Assembly (NCBI GenBank): GCA_030652315.1
Contig: JAUSAX010000083.1
Coordinates: forward strand, 1 to 64,000
DNA from: Afipia sp.
GTDB taxonomy: Bacteria > Pseudomonadota > Alphaproteobacteria > Rhizobiales > Xanthobacteraceae
Length of the DNA stretch: 64,000 bases
Direction of reading: 5' to 3'
The notes beneath the pieces were generated by a model. The model searched no databases. It worked only from the letters and a program-made list of their open reading frames with translations, and was not told the DNA's origin. This document shows, in pieces, positions 47,127-57,160 of the stretch (position 1 is its first letter; every line of letters begins with the position of its first letter). The position numbers and the translations under genes were made by a program.

Positions 47127-47681
47127 TTACGTCTTCGCCTTGCCGCGCTTCAGGTGCTCGTCCAGCCGCGGCATGATCTCGACGAAGTTGCACGGCCTCG
47201 TGCGGTAATCGAGTTGTGGCGCGAGAATGCCGTCCCATCCATCCTTGCACGCACCCGGCGAGCCCGGCAGGCAGAAGATGAATGTCGAGCCGGCGACGCC
47301 TGCGGTGGCGCGGCTTTGAATGGTCGAGGTGCCGATCTTGGCGTGGCTCATCATGTGGAACGCGATCGAAAAACCGTCCATCCGCTTCTCGAACAGCGGC
47401 TCGACCGCTTCCGGCGTGACGTCGCGGCCGGTGAAGCCGGTGCCGCCGGTGGTGAGGACAACATCGACGCCGGGATCGGCGATCCACATCCGCAGCTTGG
47501 TGCGGATCGCATCGGCATCGTCGGTGACGATATCGCGCGCAGCAAGGTGATGCCCTGCCGCCGTGAGACGATCCGCCAGCGTCGTGCCGGATTTGTCGTC
47601 GGCCAGCGAGCGCGTATCTGACACGGTCAGCACCGCGATATTGAGCGGGACGAACGCTTTTGACTCATCAATGGAAGACAT
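47127..47681 (-). CDS. Molybdenum cofactor biosynthesis protein MoaB
   Basis: MoaB/Mog-fold protein of molybdopterin biosynthesis (adenylation/metal-insertion-related). Features: NIAVLTVSDTRSLADDKSG, the TTGGTGFTGRDVTPEAVEP substrate loop, and AGSTFIFCLPGSPGACKDGWD. The length of 184 aa is normal. No other moa gene is present in the window. It is flanked by two repeats of the GTCATCC family. Confidence 0.94.
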   Translation of the reverse strand: MSSIDESKAFVPLNIAVLTVSDTRSLADDKSGTTLADRLTAAGHHLAARDIVTDDADAIRTKLRMWIADPGVDVVLTTGGTGFTGRDVTPEAVEPLFEKRMDGFSIAFHMMSHAKIGTSTIQSRATAGVAGSTFIFCLPGSPGACKDGWDGILAPQLDYRTRPCNFVEIMPRLDEHLKRGKAKT

Positions 47682-47701
47682 GGCGTGTCTTTTCCTTACC
47701 G

Positions 47702-47806
47702 TACCCTGAGGTGCCGTAGCGCAGCGAAGGCCTCGAAGGGCGACGGCGATTTACATCGTCATCCTTAGAGGCTCGCAGCAAGCGCTGCTCGCACCTCAGG
47801 ATGACG
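47702..47806. repeat. GTCATCCTGAGG-family repeat, copy 4
   Basis: TACCCTGAGGTGCCGTAGCG through GAAGGGCGACGGCG (47702-47747) and CGTCATCCTTAGAGGCTCGC through CACCTCAGGATGACG (47758-47806) form the two arms, with GAGGTGC/GCACCTC as inner matches. It sits between moaB and the zinc peptidase gene. Confidence 0.78.
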
Positions 47807-47834
47807 CACGTTGCGAGTAGCTCACCGGCCCCAG

Positions 47835-48782
47835 CTAAAGCTGAACGCCGGGCGCGAATGTATTGCAGGACTGCACCGTACCCTGCTGGAAGCCGGTCAT
47901 GAACCAGCGCTTGCGCTGCGCAGCCGAACCGTGGGTGAACGAGTCAGGCACCACGCGGCCCTGCGCCTTTCGCTGCAAGGTATCGTCGCCGATCGCCGCC
48001 GCCGTCTGCAACGCAGCATCGATGTCGCCCGCTTCGAGGAAGCCCGGACGCTTCTTTTCTTCGCGGTTGACCCACACCCCGGACAGGCAGTCGGCCTGCA
48101 ACTCGACGCGCACCTGAATATTGTTGGCCTCGGCCTTGCTGCTCGCCTGCTCCTGCATCTGCCTCGCCTTGGAGAGAATGCCGAGTTGATTCTGGATATG
48201 ATGGCCGACTTCATGCGCGATGATATAGGCCGCCGTGAACTTGCAGGCGCTGCCGGAGCAGCCGCGGAAACGGGTCTCGACCTCGCGAAAGAAGGCTGTG
48301 TCGAGGAAAATCTGCTTGTCGGGCGGACAATAGAACGGACCCATGGCCGACTGCGCCATGCCGCAGCGTCCGCCGTTGGTGGCATTCTTGAAAAGCACGA
48401 TGCGCGGACCGCGATAGGTTTGTCCGCTGGCCTGGAAGATCTCGCTCCAGCGGTCGTCGAGTTCGCCGAGCACGCCGGAGATCATGCTGCCCATTTCATC
48501 CGTCGGCGCGCCGGCCTTCGGCGGGCTGCCGGTTTTGCGATCGGTCTGATAGCTCGGCGCCTGTTGCTGGCCGCCGGTCAGGATCTCGGCGCCGCCGATC
48601 AGGATGCGCGGGTCGATGCCGACCGCCCAGCCGATCAGGCCGAGCACGACGATGGTACCGATGCCGAGGCCGCCGCCTCCACCCATCGGAAATCCGAAAC
48701 CACCGCCACCGCCTCCGCCATAGCCGCTGTCGTCGCGGCGGTCGTCGATATTGTCGCTGCGGCGGAAATCATCGTAACGCAT
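47835..48782 (-). CDS. Neutral zinc metallopeptidase (YpfJ-like)
   Basis: A 315-aa putative membrane peptidase. The zinc motif HEVGHH is at 190-195 (HExxH), with a downstream ELQADCLSGVW that supplies the third ligand. The N-terminus is Gly-rich (repeated GGGGG around residues 22-38) and then has one membrane helix (IGTIVVLGLIGWAVGI). Four cysteines lie around residues 140-180 (GRCGMAQ, FYCPPD, RGCSGSAC). GAGGAG precedes the ATG at 48782. Substrate unknown. Confidence 0.87.
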   Translation of the reverse strand: MRYDDFRRSDNIDDRRDDSGYGGGGGGGFGFPMGGGGGLGIGTIVVLGLIGWAVGIDPRILIGGAEILTGGQQQAPSYQTDRKTGSPPKAGAPTDEMGSMISGVLGELDDRWSEIFQASGQTYRGPRIVLFKNATNGGRCGMAQSAMGPFYCPPDKQIFLDTAFFREVETRFRGCSGSACKFTAAYIIAHEVGHHIQNQLGILSKARQMQEQASSKAEANNIQVRVELQADCLSGVWVNREEKKRPGFLEAGDIDAALQTAAAIGDDTLQRKAQGRVVPDSFTHGSAAQRKRWFMTGFQQGTVQSCNTFAPGVQL

Positions 48783-50312
<1,530 letters not shown>

Positions 50313-50326
50313 CCCGCCGTCCATCT

Positions 50327-50551
50327 TTATTCTCGCCAGCAGGGCTTTTGGATCTCGGTCGCGACCTCCGCCCAACACATGCCCATATCGTTGAGCTGAC
50401 GTTCACTCATCGCTCCAAGTTCGCGGCGATCGCGAATACGCCTGCGCCAGGTCCGGAAAATCATCGCAACCGCCCGGGCAACATCCAGCAACGCGCTCGA
50501 CAATAGCTCTGATCGTCGGCGGCCCGCGCCAGTTCCGGTGCGAGCGAACAC
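50327..50551 (-). CDS. DUF1127 small basic protein
   Basis: A 74-residue, Arg-rich protein ending in the DUF1127 pattern: [26 protein letters not shown] then [18 protein letters not shown]1127 (YjiS-like) proteins are short and have been tied to RNA turnover and phosphate or carbon responses in some alphaproteobacteria. It starts 1 base after the SnoaL-like gene stop, so it is translationally coupled to it. Exact start uncertain because the first 25 residues are not conserved in the family. Confidence 0.78.
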   Translation of the reverse strand: MFARTGTGAGRRRSELLSSALLDVARAVAMIFRTWRRRIRDRRELGAMSERQLNDMGMCWAEVATEIQKPCWRE

Positions 50552-50552
50552 T

Positions 50553-50981
50553 TCAGCGCGCCCTCCGCAGTTCGGGTTTCGGAAACGGTCCCAATACCCT
50601 TTCGATCAACGCAGAGTCGCAATATTCCTTGATCTGTTTGATCTTGCCGGTCTCGACGCGCCAGACCATGCAGTACTCGTTGTCGTACCGGTCGCCGGTC
50701 TTCGTGACGTTATCGCCTTTCGCTTCGACCACAACGGTGTCGCCCTCGGCGACAAAATTAAAGGCAACGGTCCTTGCGCGATCGGTCAGCAGGGTTCGCA
50801 AGTGGCCGAGAAGGCCATTCGTGATGGCCTCCTTCCCTGCGTAGATTCCCGACCACGAATACTGCCCCATCACCACCCACGTCACATCCTCCGCAATGTT
50901 ATCAACGAACGTCGTCCCGCTACGGTTGGCGGCGTCGGCATAAATCTGCTGGATCAATTTCTTGTTGGCTTCGGCGCTCAT
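50553..50981 (-). CDS. NTF2/SnoaL-like protein
   Basis: A 142-aa single-domain protein with the NTF2-like fold pattern: [39 protein letters not shown] and [22 protein letters not shown], as in the nuclear-transport-factor-2/SnoaL group. Such proteins are isomerases, dehydratases or non-catalytic sensors, so no reaction can be assigned. It is divergent from the LysR gene and followed by a coupled DUF1127 gene. The intergenic 89 bases hold the likely LysR box. Confidence 0.82.
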   Translation of the reverse strand: MSAEANKKLIQQIYADAANRSGTTFVDNIAEDVTWVVMGQYSWSGIYAGKEAITNGLLGHLRTLLTDRARTVAFNFVAEGDTVVVEAKGDNVTKTGDRYDNEYCMVWRVETGKIKQIKEYCDSALIERVLGPFPKPELRRAR

Positions 50982-51070
50982 GGTTCCGTCCTCTGCTTGT
51001 GGATGAACGGATAATGGAGCGCATATCGATATTCTTCCAATCGATGCTTCGTATGATATATATTCGCCCT

Positions 51071-51994
51071 ATGAATTTGACTTCGCTCGACCTCAACCTG
51101 CTGGTCGCCCTCGACGCGCTGCTGCTGGAGGCCAATGTCGGCCGCGCGGCGATGCGGATCGGTCTGTCGCAACCGGCGGCCAGCCACGCGCTGCGGCGGT
51201 TGCGAGACGTTCTGGGCGATCCGCTGCTGGTGCGCGCCGGTGCACGCATGGAGTTGACGCCACGGGCGCAGGCGTTACGCGCACCGCTGGCGCAGGCGCT
51301 GGATCAGGTGCGCGGCCTGTTCATGCCGGACGATTTCGACGCCGCACGCAGCGAACGGCGCTTCCGCCTGATGATGCCGGATCTCGCCGTCGAACTGCTG
51401 ATGCCACCGCTGATGAAAAAGCTGGACGCCGCCGCACCCGGTGTGCGGATCGACGTCGTGCCATGGCGCGGCCCCGCAATCTTCACCGCCGAGTTCGCGC
51501 GCACCATCGACATGGTGATCAGCATCGGCGATGCGTTCAAGGGATTTCACCGGCAGCTGCTTTATACCGACTCCGACGCACTGGCGGTAAGGCGCGGACA
51601 TCCGGCGGGAGTGCGGCTGAAAAACAAGGACACGTTTCTCAAGGCGCGGCATGTCGCCGTCATCATTCGCGGCCAGAGCGAGGACCTGATCGACACGTGG
51701 CTGCAGACCAAAAGGCTGGAGCGGCGGATCGCGCTGGTGGTGCCGAGCTATATCGAAGCCTTGCACGTCGTCGCGCGCACCGACCTCGTCGCATTCGTGC
51801 CGCGCCGCCTGATCGCCGCGCTGTCGAAGCAGCTGTCGCTGGTCACAGTCTCCCCGCCCATCGATCCGGGGATCGACGAGCAGTTCATGTTCTACCCGAC
51901 CCGCGCGCAGATGGACCCCGGCTCGATCTGGCTGCGGACCATCACGCTTGGGATCGGAAGGGAGCTGGAGCGGCCGAAGAGAAAGACGGGTTAG
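51071..51994 (+). CDS. LysR-type transcriptional regulator
   Basis: A 307-aa LysR regulator. The N-terminal helix-turn-helix is LTSLDLNLLVALDALLLEANVG then RAAMRIGLSQPAASHALRRL and DPLLVRAGARMELTPRA, which is the NodD/LinR-like style. The C-terminal effector domain includes DVVPWRGPAIFTAEFARTID. The ATG at 51071 is preferred; upstream ATGs extend into the divergent promoter. The gene sits between the divergent SnoaL-like gene and the flavin monooxygenase gene and probably controls both. Effector unknown. Confidence 0.88.
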   Translation: MNLTSLDLNLLVALDALLLEANVGRAAMRIGLSQPAASHALRRLRDVLGDPLLVRAGARMELTPRAQALRAPLAQALDQVRGLFMPDDFDAARSERRFRLMMPDLAVELLMPPLMKKLDAAAPGVRIDVVPWRGPAIFTAEFARTIDMVISIGDAFKGFHRQLLYTDSDALAVRRGHPAGVRLKNKDTFLKARHVAVIIRGQSEDLIDTWLQTKRLERRIALVVPSYIEALHVVARTDLVAFVPRRLIAALSKQLSLVTVSPPIDPGIDEQFMFYPTRAQMDPGSIWLRTITLGIGRELERPKRKTG

Positions 51995-52075
51995 CAGCGC
52001 GCTCCAGAACGCCCTTTCGCAGTTGCCCCCTCGCCGTTTCCCGTGCCATGACGAAGTCAGTTACAGGAGCGTATC

Positions 52076-53365
52076 ATGACGGTTCTTATCGCAGGCGGCG
52101 GGATCGGCGGGCTCACACTCGCGCTCAGTCTTCATCAGATCGGCATTCCGTGCCGCGTGTTCGAAAGCGTTCCGGAGTTGAAACCGCTGGGTGTCGGCAT
52201 CAACGTGCTGCCGCATGCGGTGCGCGAACTGATCGAACTCGGTCTGCTCGACAAGCTCGATGCCTCCGGTGTCAGGACCAAGGAACTCTCCTACTTCTCC
52301 AAGCAGGGAAAACCGATCTGGAGCGAGCCGCGCGGACTGGAAGCCGGATACAAGTGGCCGCAGTTCTCGATCCATCGCGGCGTGCTGCACCAGATCCTGC
52401 TCGATACCGTGATCGAACGTCTGGGCGCGGACAATTTGCTCAACAGCCATCATCTGGCGAGTTTCACCGACACACCGAACGGTGTCTCGGCCCGCTTCAT
52501 CGACAAGGCGACCGGCGAGGATGCCGGCACCTATGACGGCACGCTGCTGATTGCCGCCGACGGCATCCATTCCGCCGTGCGCGGCAAACTTTATCCCGCC
52601 GAAGGCCCGCCGATCTGGAACGGCCGCATCCTCTGGCGCGGCATCACCGAAAGCAACGCCTTCCTGTCCGGCCGCACCATGATCATGGCCGGCCACGAAA
52701 GCCTGAAGTTCGTCTGCTATCCGATTTCGAATACACCGACGCGAGACGGAAAATTCCGCATCAACTGGATCGCCGAGCGCTTCTTTCCGCCGGACCATCA
52801 GTGGCGGCGCGAGGACTACAACCGCGCAGCCAAGCTCGACGAATTCCTGCCCTGGTTCGAGGACTGGACATTCGACTGGCTCGACGTGCCCGGCCTGATC
52901 CGCAACTGCGCGCACGCCTACGAATATCCGCTGGTGGACCGCGATCCGATTGACCGCTGGACCTTCGGCAATGTGACGCTGATGGGCGACGCCGCACATC
53001 CGATGTACCCCATCGGCTCCAACGGCGCGTCGCAGGCCATTCTCGACGCCCGCGTCATCACGCGCGAGATTCTTAATCACGGCGAGACCTCGGAGGCCCT
53101 GCAGGCCTATGAAGCCGAACGCCGTCCGGCGACCACTGAACTCGTCAAGCTCAACCGACGCAACGGACCCGAGCAGGTGATGCAACTCGTCGAGGAACGC
53201 GCGCCGAACGGATTCAATGTCGTGACCGAGGTGATGTCGCAGCAGGAACTGGAAGACGTCGCCAACACCTACAAGCGCGTCGCGGGCTTCCAGGTCGATG
53301 CCCTCAACGCCAAGCCGCCGATCGTGCCCCGGCCTGAGACGTCGATGCTGTCGAGCGCTGGATGA
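52076..53365 (+). CDS. FAD-dependent aromatic monooxygenase-like protein
   Basis: A 429-aa flavoprotein of the PHBH/UbiH/PhzS type. The FAD motif GGGIGGLTLALSLHQIG is at 7-23, DGIHSAVRGKL in the middle and GDAAHPMYPIGSNGASQAI toward the C-terminus (the DG and GD motifs). No NAD(P)H domain is separate, as usual. Its gene is 81 bases after the LysR gene. It overlaps a membrane-protein gene by 4 bases (ATGA), so both are coupled. The aromatic substrate cannot be read; phenazine- or salicylate-like rings are possible. Confidence 0.87.
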   Translation: MTVLIAGGGIGGLTLALSLHQIGIPCRVFESVPELKPLGVGINVLPHAVRELIELGLLDKLDASGVRTKELSYFSKQGKPIWSEPRGLEAGYKWPQFSIHRGVLHQILLDTVIERLGADNLLNSHHLASFTDTPNGVSARFIDKATGEDAGTYDGTLLIAADGIHSAVRGKLYPAEGPPIWNGRILWRGITESNAFLSGRTMIMAGHESLKFVCYPISNTPTRDGKFRINWIAERFFPPDHQWRREDYNRAAKLDEFLPWFEDWTFDWLDVPGLIRNCAHAYEYPLVDRDPIDRWTFGNVTLMGDAAHPMYPIGSNGASQAILDARVITREILNHGETSEALQAYEAERRPATTELVKLNRRNGPEQVMQLVEERAPNGFNVVTEVMSQQELEDVANTYKRVAGFQVDALNAKPPIVPRPETSMLSSAG

Positions 53366-54516
53366 ACCAGGACGCGCGGCATGTTCCCATGATCAGCCGC
53401 GCTTTCATCCACTGGCGGCGGCTGATTGCGATCAACGCCGCGATCATCCTCGGTTACGCGATCTACAAAATCGTCCATGACATCCCGGACATGGAATATG
53501 TCCATCTCCTGGTCGGCTATCATTTCGGCTTCACCAAGCGTGCGCTGATCGGCGCGCTCGTCTCGCTCGGTGCAGATCGCGTACCGCCGTGGCTGGTCTA
53601 CGTGCTCGGCGGCACGGCGTTGCTGGCGACCGCGGGGCTCTACCTGCATCTGTTCAAAAGGACGTTCGGCTTTTCGCAGACCACCGCACCACTGCTCGTG
53701 TTCATCGCCGGCTCGCCGTTCTTCCTGAAGAATTTCGTCAAGACCATCGGCTATTTCGACATCTACGGATGCCTGCTTGCGATTGCCATACTGCTGGTGC
53801 CCGCGCGCTCATTCGCGTTTGTCGCTTTGGCGGCGTGCGGATCGATCGCCCTCATCCTGATCCACCACATCCATATGCTGCTCTACGTTCCAACCATCGC
53901 ATCCATTGTCGTGATCCGCTATTATCTCAACGGTCACATGTCGAAACCGGATCTGGCGCTGGGCGCCGCGATGGCGGGCATCGTCTCGGCGGTCTTCGCA
54001 ACCGTCCAGATTCACGGCAACGTCCCGGTCTCCCAGGCCGCGTTTTCACAGTATCTCAGCAGCCGCATGGGCAGCGGCGGAGCCGCAACTGATGCGCTGT
54101 CGTTTGCCTACATCTGGTTCAGGACATTGCCGGATGAAGTCAACGAAACGTGGCGAACCATGCCGGAAAACCTGTCGACGGCATGGGCCTATCCGATCCT
54201 GATCGCGCTCCATGCGCCGCTGATACGATACTTCCGCGACTCGATCCGCGTTCTGTCGTCACCTCTCCATCGCCGCGTCGTGCTTGCAGCACTGGTGGCG
54301 ATCAGCCTCGGTTATCTCGTGATCTGCGTGACGGTCTTCGATTATGCACGCTGGGTGTCGAGCTGGGCGGTGTGCATGATGCTGATGCTGCATGCCGTGA
54401 AGCAACTGCCCGCCAGCGGACCGGTCACTCCGATTGCGCTGGACGACAAGCGCGCACTGGGCTGCGCCATCGTCCTGACCGCGATCCCGCGAGTCGGAAT
54501 TATCCGGCCTTTCTGA
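53362..54516 (+). CDS. Polytopic membrane protein, unknown function
   Basis: A 384-aa protein with 8-10 hydrophobic segments (LIAINAAIILGYAIYKIV, PPWLVYVLGGTALLATAGLYLHL, FAFVALAACGSIALILIHHIHM, VVLAALVAISLGYLVICVTVF). No family recognised. It starts inside the monooxygenase stop (ATGA), which couples it to that gene. Its C-terminus ends abruptly after DDKRALGCAIVLTAIPRVGI and overlaps the convergent mutY end by 17 bases, so a C-terminal truncation is possible. An internal ATG at 53389 is an alternative start. Confidence 0.72.
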   Translation: MNQDARHVPMISRAFIHWRRLIAINAAIILGYAIYKIVHDIPDMEYVHLLVGYHFGFTKRALIGALVSLGADRVPPWLVYVLGGTALLATAGLYLHLFKRTFGFSQTTAPLLVFIAGSPFFLKNFVKTIGYFDIYGCLLAIAILLVPARSFAFVALAACGSIALILIHHIHMLLYVPTIASIVVIRYYLNGHMSKPDLALGAAMAGIVSAVFATVQIHGNVPVSQAAFSQYLSSRMGSGGAATDALSFAYIWFRTLPDEVNETWRTMPENLSTAWAYPILIALHAPLIRYFRDSIRVLSSPLHRRVVLAALVAISLGYLVICVTVFDYARWVSSWAVCMMLMLHAVKQLPASGPVTPIALDDKRALGCAIVLTAIPRVGIIRPF

Positions 54517-55636
54517 CGCGCGACGGCTTGTCCGGCGGGTCGAGCGCAAGTCCATGCGCGATCACCTTGCGCATGACGTTCGGCAGGGCCTCGTCCTTCA
54601 ACGTCGCGACAGGCACCCATCGCATGCCGTCCGGTGCGCGCGTGCGCGCAGGAACACTCGCGACATAGACCACAAGCTCGAGCGGGAAATGCGTGAACAC
54701 ATGCGTCACCACGCCCGCCTTGCGATGCCAGCGCGAAACACTGAGCACCGGAGCCTGACCGCGCGCGGCCTTGTCATCATGATCCGCGATCCATTCGGAT
54801 GACGGCACCTCCGTCATGCCGCCGAGCAAACCCTTTTCACCACGCGTGCGAACCAGCAGTTCATCGCCGCGCGTGACGACGAAGGCTGCACCTCGCCGCA
54901 GCGCGCCGGTCTTCTTCGGCGCCTTGCGCGGAAACGTCTCCTGATCGCCGCGCGTGCGCGCGGCGCAATTGTCGTTGAGTGGACAAAGTGCGCAGGCGGG
55001 TTTCTTCGGCGTACATATCGTGGCCCCGAGATCCATCAGAGCCTGTGCGCTGTCGCCCGCGCGTGAATCCCAAAGCAGCGTCGCCGCCAATTGCTGAATC
55101 CGCGGCTTGGATTTCGGCAGCGGCTCTTCCACCGCGAACAGCCGCGACACCACGCGCTCGATATTGCCGTCCACCGGCATGGTCTGCCGGCTGAACGCAA
55201 TCGCCGCGATGGCTGCAGCCGTGTAAGGGCCGACGCCCGGCAGCGTCCTAAGGCCTTCTTCCGTGTCGGGAAAGGCCCCGCCGTGCTCGCGCAGCACTGT
55301 GACGGCACAGGCGTGAAGGTTGCGTGCACGGGAATAGTAACCGAGCCCCGCCCACATTCTCAGAACATCATCGAGGGAGGCGGACCCCAGCGCCGTCACC
55401 GTCGGCCAGCGCGCGGTGAATTTCTCGAAATAAGGTCCGACCGCTTTCACGGTCGTTTGCTGCAACATGATTTCCGACAGCCACACCCGGTAAGGGTCGC
55501 TGGTGCGGCCCGGCAACGCGCGCCACGGTAATTGTCGCCGATGGCGGTCGTACCAGGCGAGCAACAGCGCCGGGCGGTCGGCTCTAGCATCTTCCGGAGA
55601 TTTCTTTCGCCGCGCGGCTGCGCCTGATAAGGTCAT
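54500..55636 (-). CDS. A/G-specific adenine glycosylase MutY
   Basis: Removes adenine mispaired with 8-oxoguanine. Hallmarks: SEIMLQQTTV, LPGVGPYTAAAIAAIAF (helix-hairpin-helix), PVDGNIERVV with the catalytic Asp, and the [4Fe-4S] cysteines in CTPKKPACALCPLNDNC (Cx6Cx2Cx5C). A C-terminal Nudix-like domain (GGMTEVPSSEW) recognises 8-oxoG. The length of 378 aa is normal. It is divergent from dciA with only 8 bases between the starts, so their promoters must lie inside each other's 5' ends. Confidence 0.96.
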   Translation of the reverse strand: MTLSGAAARRKKSPEDARADRPALLLAWYDRHRRQLPWRALPGRTSDPYRVWLSEIMLQQTTVKAVGPYFEKFTARWPTVTALGSASLDDVLRMWAGLGYYSRARNLHACAVTVLREHGGAFPDTEEGLRTLPGVGPYTAAAIAAIAFSRQTMPVDGNIERVVSRLFAVEEPLPKSKPRIQQLAATLLWDSRAGDSAQALMDLGATICTPKKPACALCPLNDNCAARTRGDQETFPRKAPKKTGALRRGAAFVVTRGDELLVRTRGEKGLLGGMTEVPSSEWIADHDDKAARGQAPVLSVSRWHRKAGVVTHVFTHFPLELVVYVASVPARTRAPDGMRWVPVATLKDEALPNVMRKVIAHGLALDPPDKPSRVRKAG

Positions 55637-55644
55637 GGGACACT

Positions 55645-56145
55645 ATGTACCGACGACAGCCACCCATGAACAAGCCCGGTCCCCTCACCGCGAAGCCGTT
55701 ATCCGCACTGCTCGGCAGTGCGATCAACGACGCCTTCGCCAAGCAGGGCTTTGCCTCGCGCGAACTGGTGACGCGATGGGCGGAGATCGCAGGGGCCAAC
55801 GTCGCAGCCCATTCGGAACCGCTGAAAATCCAGTGGCCACGGCCAGTCGAGAACCAGATCCCCGAGCCGGCCACATTGGTGTTGCGGGTCGAAGGCCCGA
55901 TGGCGCTGGAAATCCAGCACACCTCGGATGTCATTCTGGAGCGGGTCAACCGCTTCCTGGGCTGGAACGCGGTCGGGCGGATCGCACTGCGTCAGGCGCC
56001 GTTGTCACGCAAACCGGTGCGGAAAGCCAGAAAAGTGCCTGACGCCGCAGCCGTCGCGACGATCGAAGCCTCGCTCGGCACCGTGGAAGACGACGATTTG
56101 CGTGCGGCGCTGGCGCGGCTCGGCGCGTCGATCAAGCGAAATTGA
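55645..56145 (+). CDS. DciA-like helicase-loading protein (DUF721)
   Basis: A 166-aa protein with the DUF721/DciA N-terminal fold: LSALLGSAINDAFAKQGFAS, TRWAEIAGANVAAHSEPLKI, LVLRVEGPMALEIQHTSDVI and LERVNRFLGWNAVGRI. DciA members recruit the replicative helicase in many bacteria that lack DnaC. The C-terminal ~40 residues are a charged, weakly conserved tail. ATGs at 55645 and 55666 are both possible. The location beside mutY and before dsbA-smc matches the order I recall from other Rhizobiales. Confidence 0.85.
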   Translation: MYRRQPPMNKPGPLTAKPLSALLGSAINDAFAKQGFASRELVTRWAEIAGANVAAHSEPLKIQWPRPVENQIPEPATLVLRVEGPMALEIQHTSDVILERVNRFLGWNAVGRIALRQAPLSRKPVRKARKVPDAAAVATIEASLGTVEDDDLRAALARLGASIKRN

Positions 56146-56262
56146 GGCTCCGGACCGCGCGCAGCGGCGGCCCGGCATTGCCACAATTGTCGTTTCAAGC
56201 TAGCGAAACGTTCCTCATCAGGCGTGACGACGCCGTTCGCACGTATTTCCCGGAGCAGACCG

Positions 56263-56919
56263 TTGAACATCACGCGCCGCACTTTCACCGCCGCCTTGTC
56301 CCTGACCGGCTTCGCCGCAGCACTCGGCCTTTCGCCCTGGCAGCTTGTCAGCCAGGCCAACGCGCAGACCGCCGCCGAAATCAATCAGGCTGGCGAACTC
56401 GGCGACATGGCACTGGGATCGAAAGACGCCCCGGTCACCATCATTGAATACGCGTCGATGACCTGCCCGCACTGCGCGTCGTTCACCAAGGACGTGTTCC
56501 CCCAGATCAAGACCAATTACATCGACACCGGCAAGGTGCGCTTCATCTTCCGCGAGTTCCCGCTCGATCAGGTGGCGCTGGCCGCCTCGGCGCTCGCACG
56601 CTGCGTCGCCAAGGACGATGCGCCGAAATATTTCGCGATCATCGACATGCTGTTCAAGCAGCAGAACGATCTGGCCTCGGACGCGCTCGGCACCATCAAC
56701 CGCGTCGGCAAACAAGCCGGCTTCAGCGAGCAGATGATCAAGGATTGCGTGCAGGGCGATCCGAAAATTCAGAAGGGCATTCTGGACGTGCGCGAGCACG
56801 CCTACAGCAAGCTCAAGGTCAACTCGACGCCGTTCTTCTTCGTCAATGGAACCGCCGTGAAGGGCGATATCTCGTTCGAAGCCTTCGAGAAGGTGATCAA
56901 GCCGCTGCTCAAGAGCTGA
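56263..56919 (+). CDS. DsbA-family thiol-disulfide protein, probable Tat substrate
   Basis: A thioredoxin-fold disulfide oxidoreductase. The active-site CPHC is at 68-71 (ASMTCPHCASF), and the cis-Pro loop is VNSTPFFFVNG. The start is a TTG at 56263 with GGAG 7 bases upstream; this leaves the N-terminus NITRRTFTAALSLTGFAAAL, a twin-arginine signal, with a cleavage site after ANA. Tat export suggests folding, and perhaps disulfide formation, before transport. A GTG at 56224 would add 13 residues. It precedes smc by 241 bases, an order I recall from other Rhizobiales. Confidence 0.88.
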   Translation: MNITRRTFTAALSLTGFAAALGLSPWQLVSQANAQTAAEINQAGELGDMALGSKDAPVTIIEYASMTCPHCASFTKDVFPQIKTNYIDTGKVRFIFREFPLDQVALAASALARCVAKDDAPKYFAIIDMLFKQQNDLASDALGTINRVGKQAGFSEQMIKDCVQGDPKIQKGILDVREHAYSKLKVNSTPFFFVNGTAVKGDISFEAFEKVIKPLLKS

Positions 56920-56953
56920 GGCGTTCCGGGCGGAACCGATCCGGTTCCCGGGA

Positions 56954-57003
56954 AAATCCGTCCGAAACACACTGAAATCCCTCGGAAATCCCTTTAAATC
57001 CCT
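56954..57003. promoter_or_regulatory. Four phased AAATCC boxes upstream of smc
   Basis: AAATCCGT at 56954 and AAATCCCT at 56975, 56986 and 56996, spaced 21, 11 and 10 bases, i.e. about two, one and one helical turns. All face the same side of the DNA helix. They lie 158-207 bases before the smc ATG. No matching regulator is known to me. Confidence 0.4.
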
Positions 57004-57160
57004 TGGGAAAAGCCTTGCGGGCCGGTTGCCCTGCGGGGCCAGCCTCGCCATTGTGCGAGCAGTTCGAGGCGCATTCCGCGACTCAGTTATACTGGCACAG
57101 GCCTGCTATGACCTTGCCCCGGTTGGGTAATTCTGCCCCGGCCAACAGAGCACCGATTGC

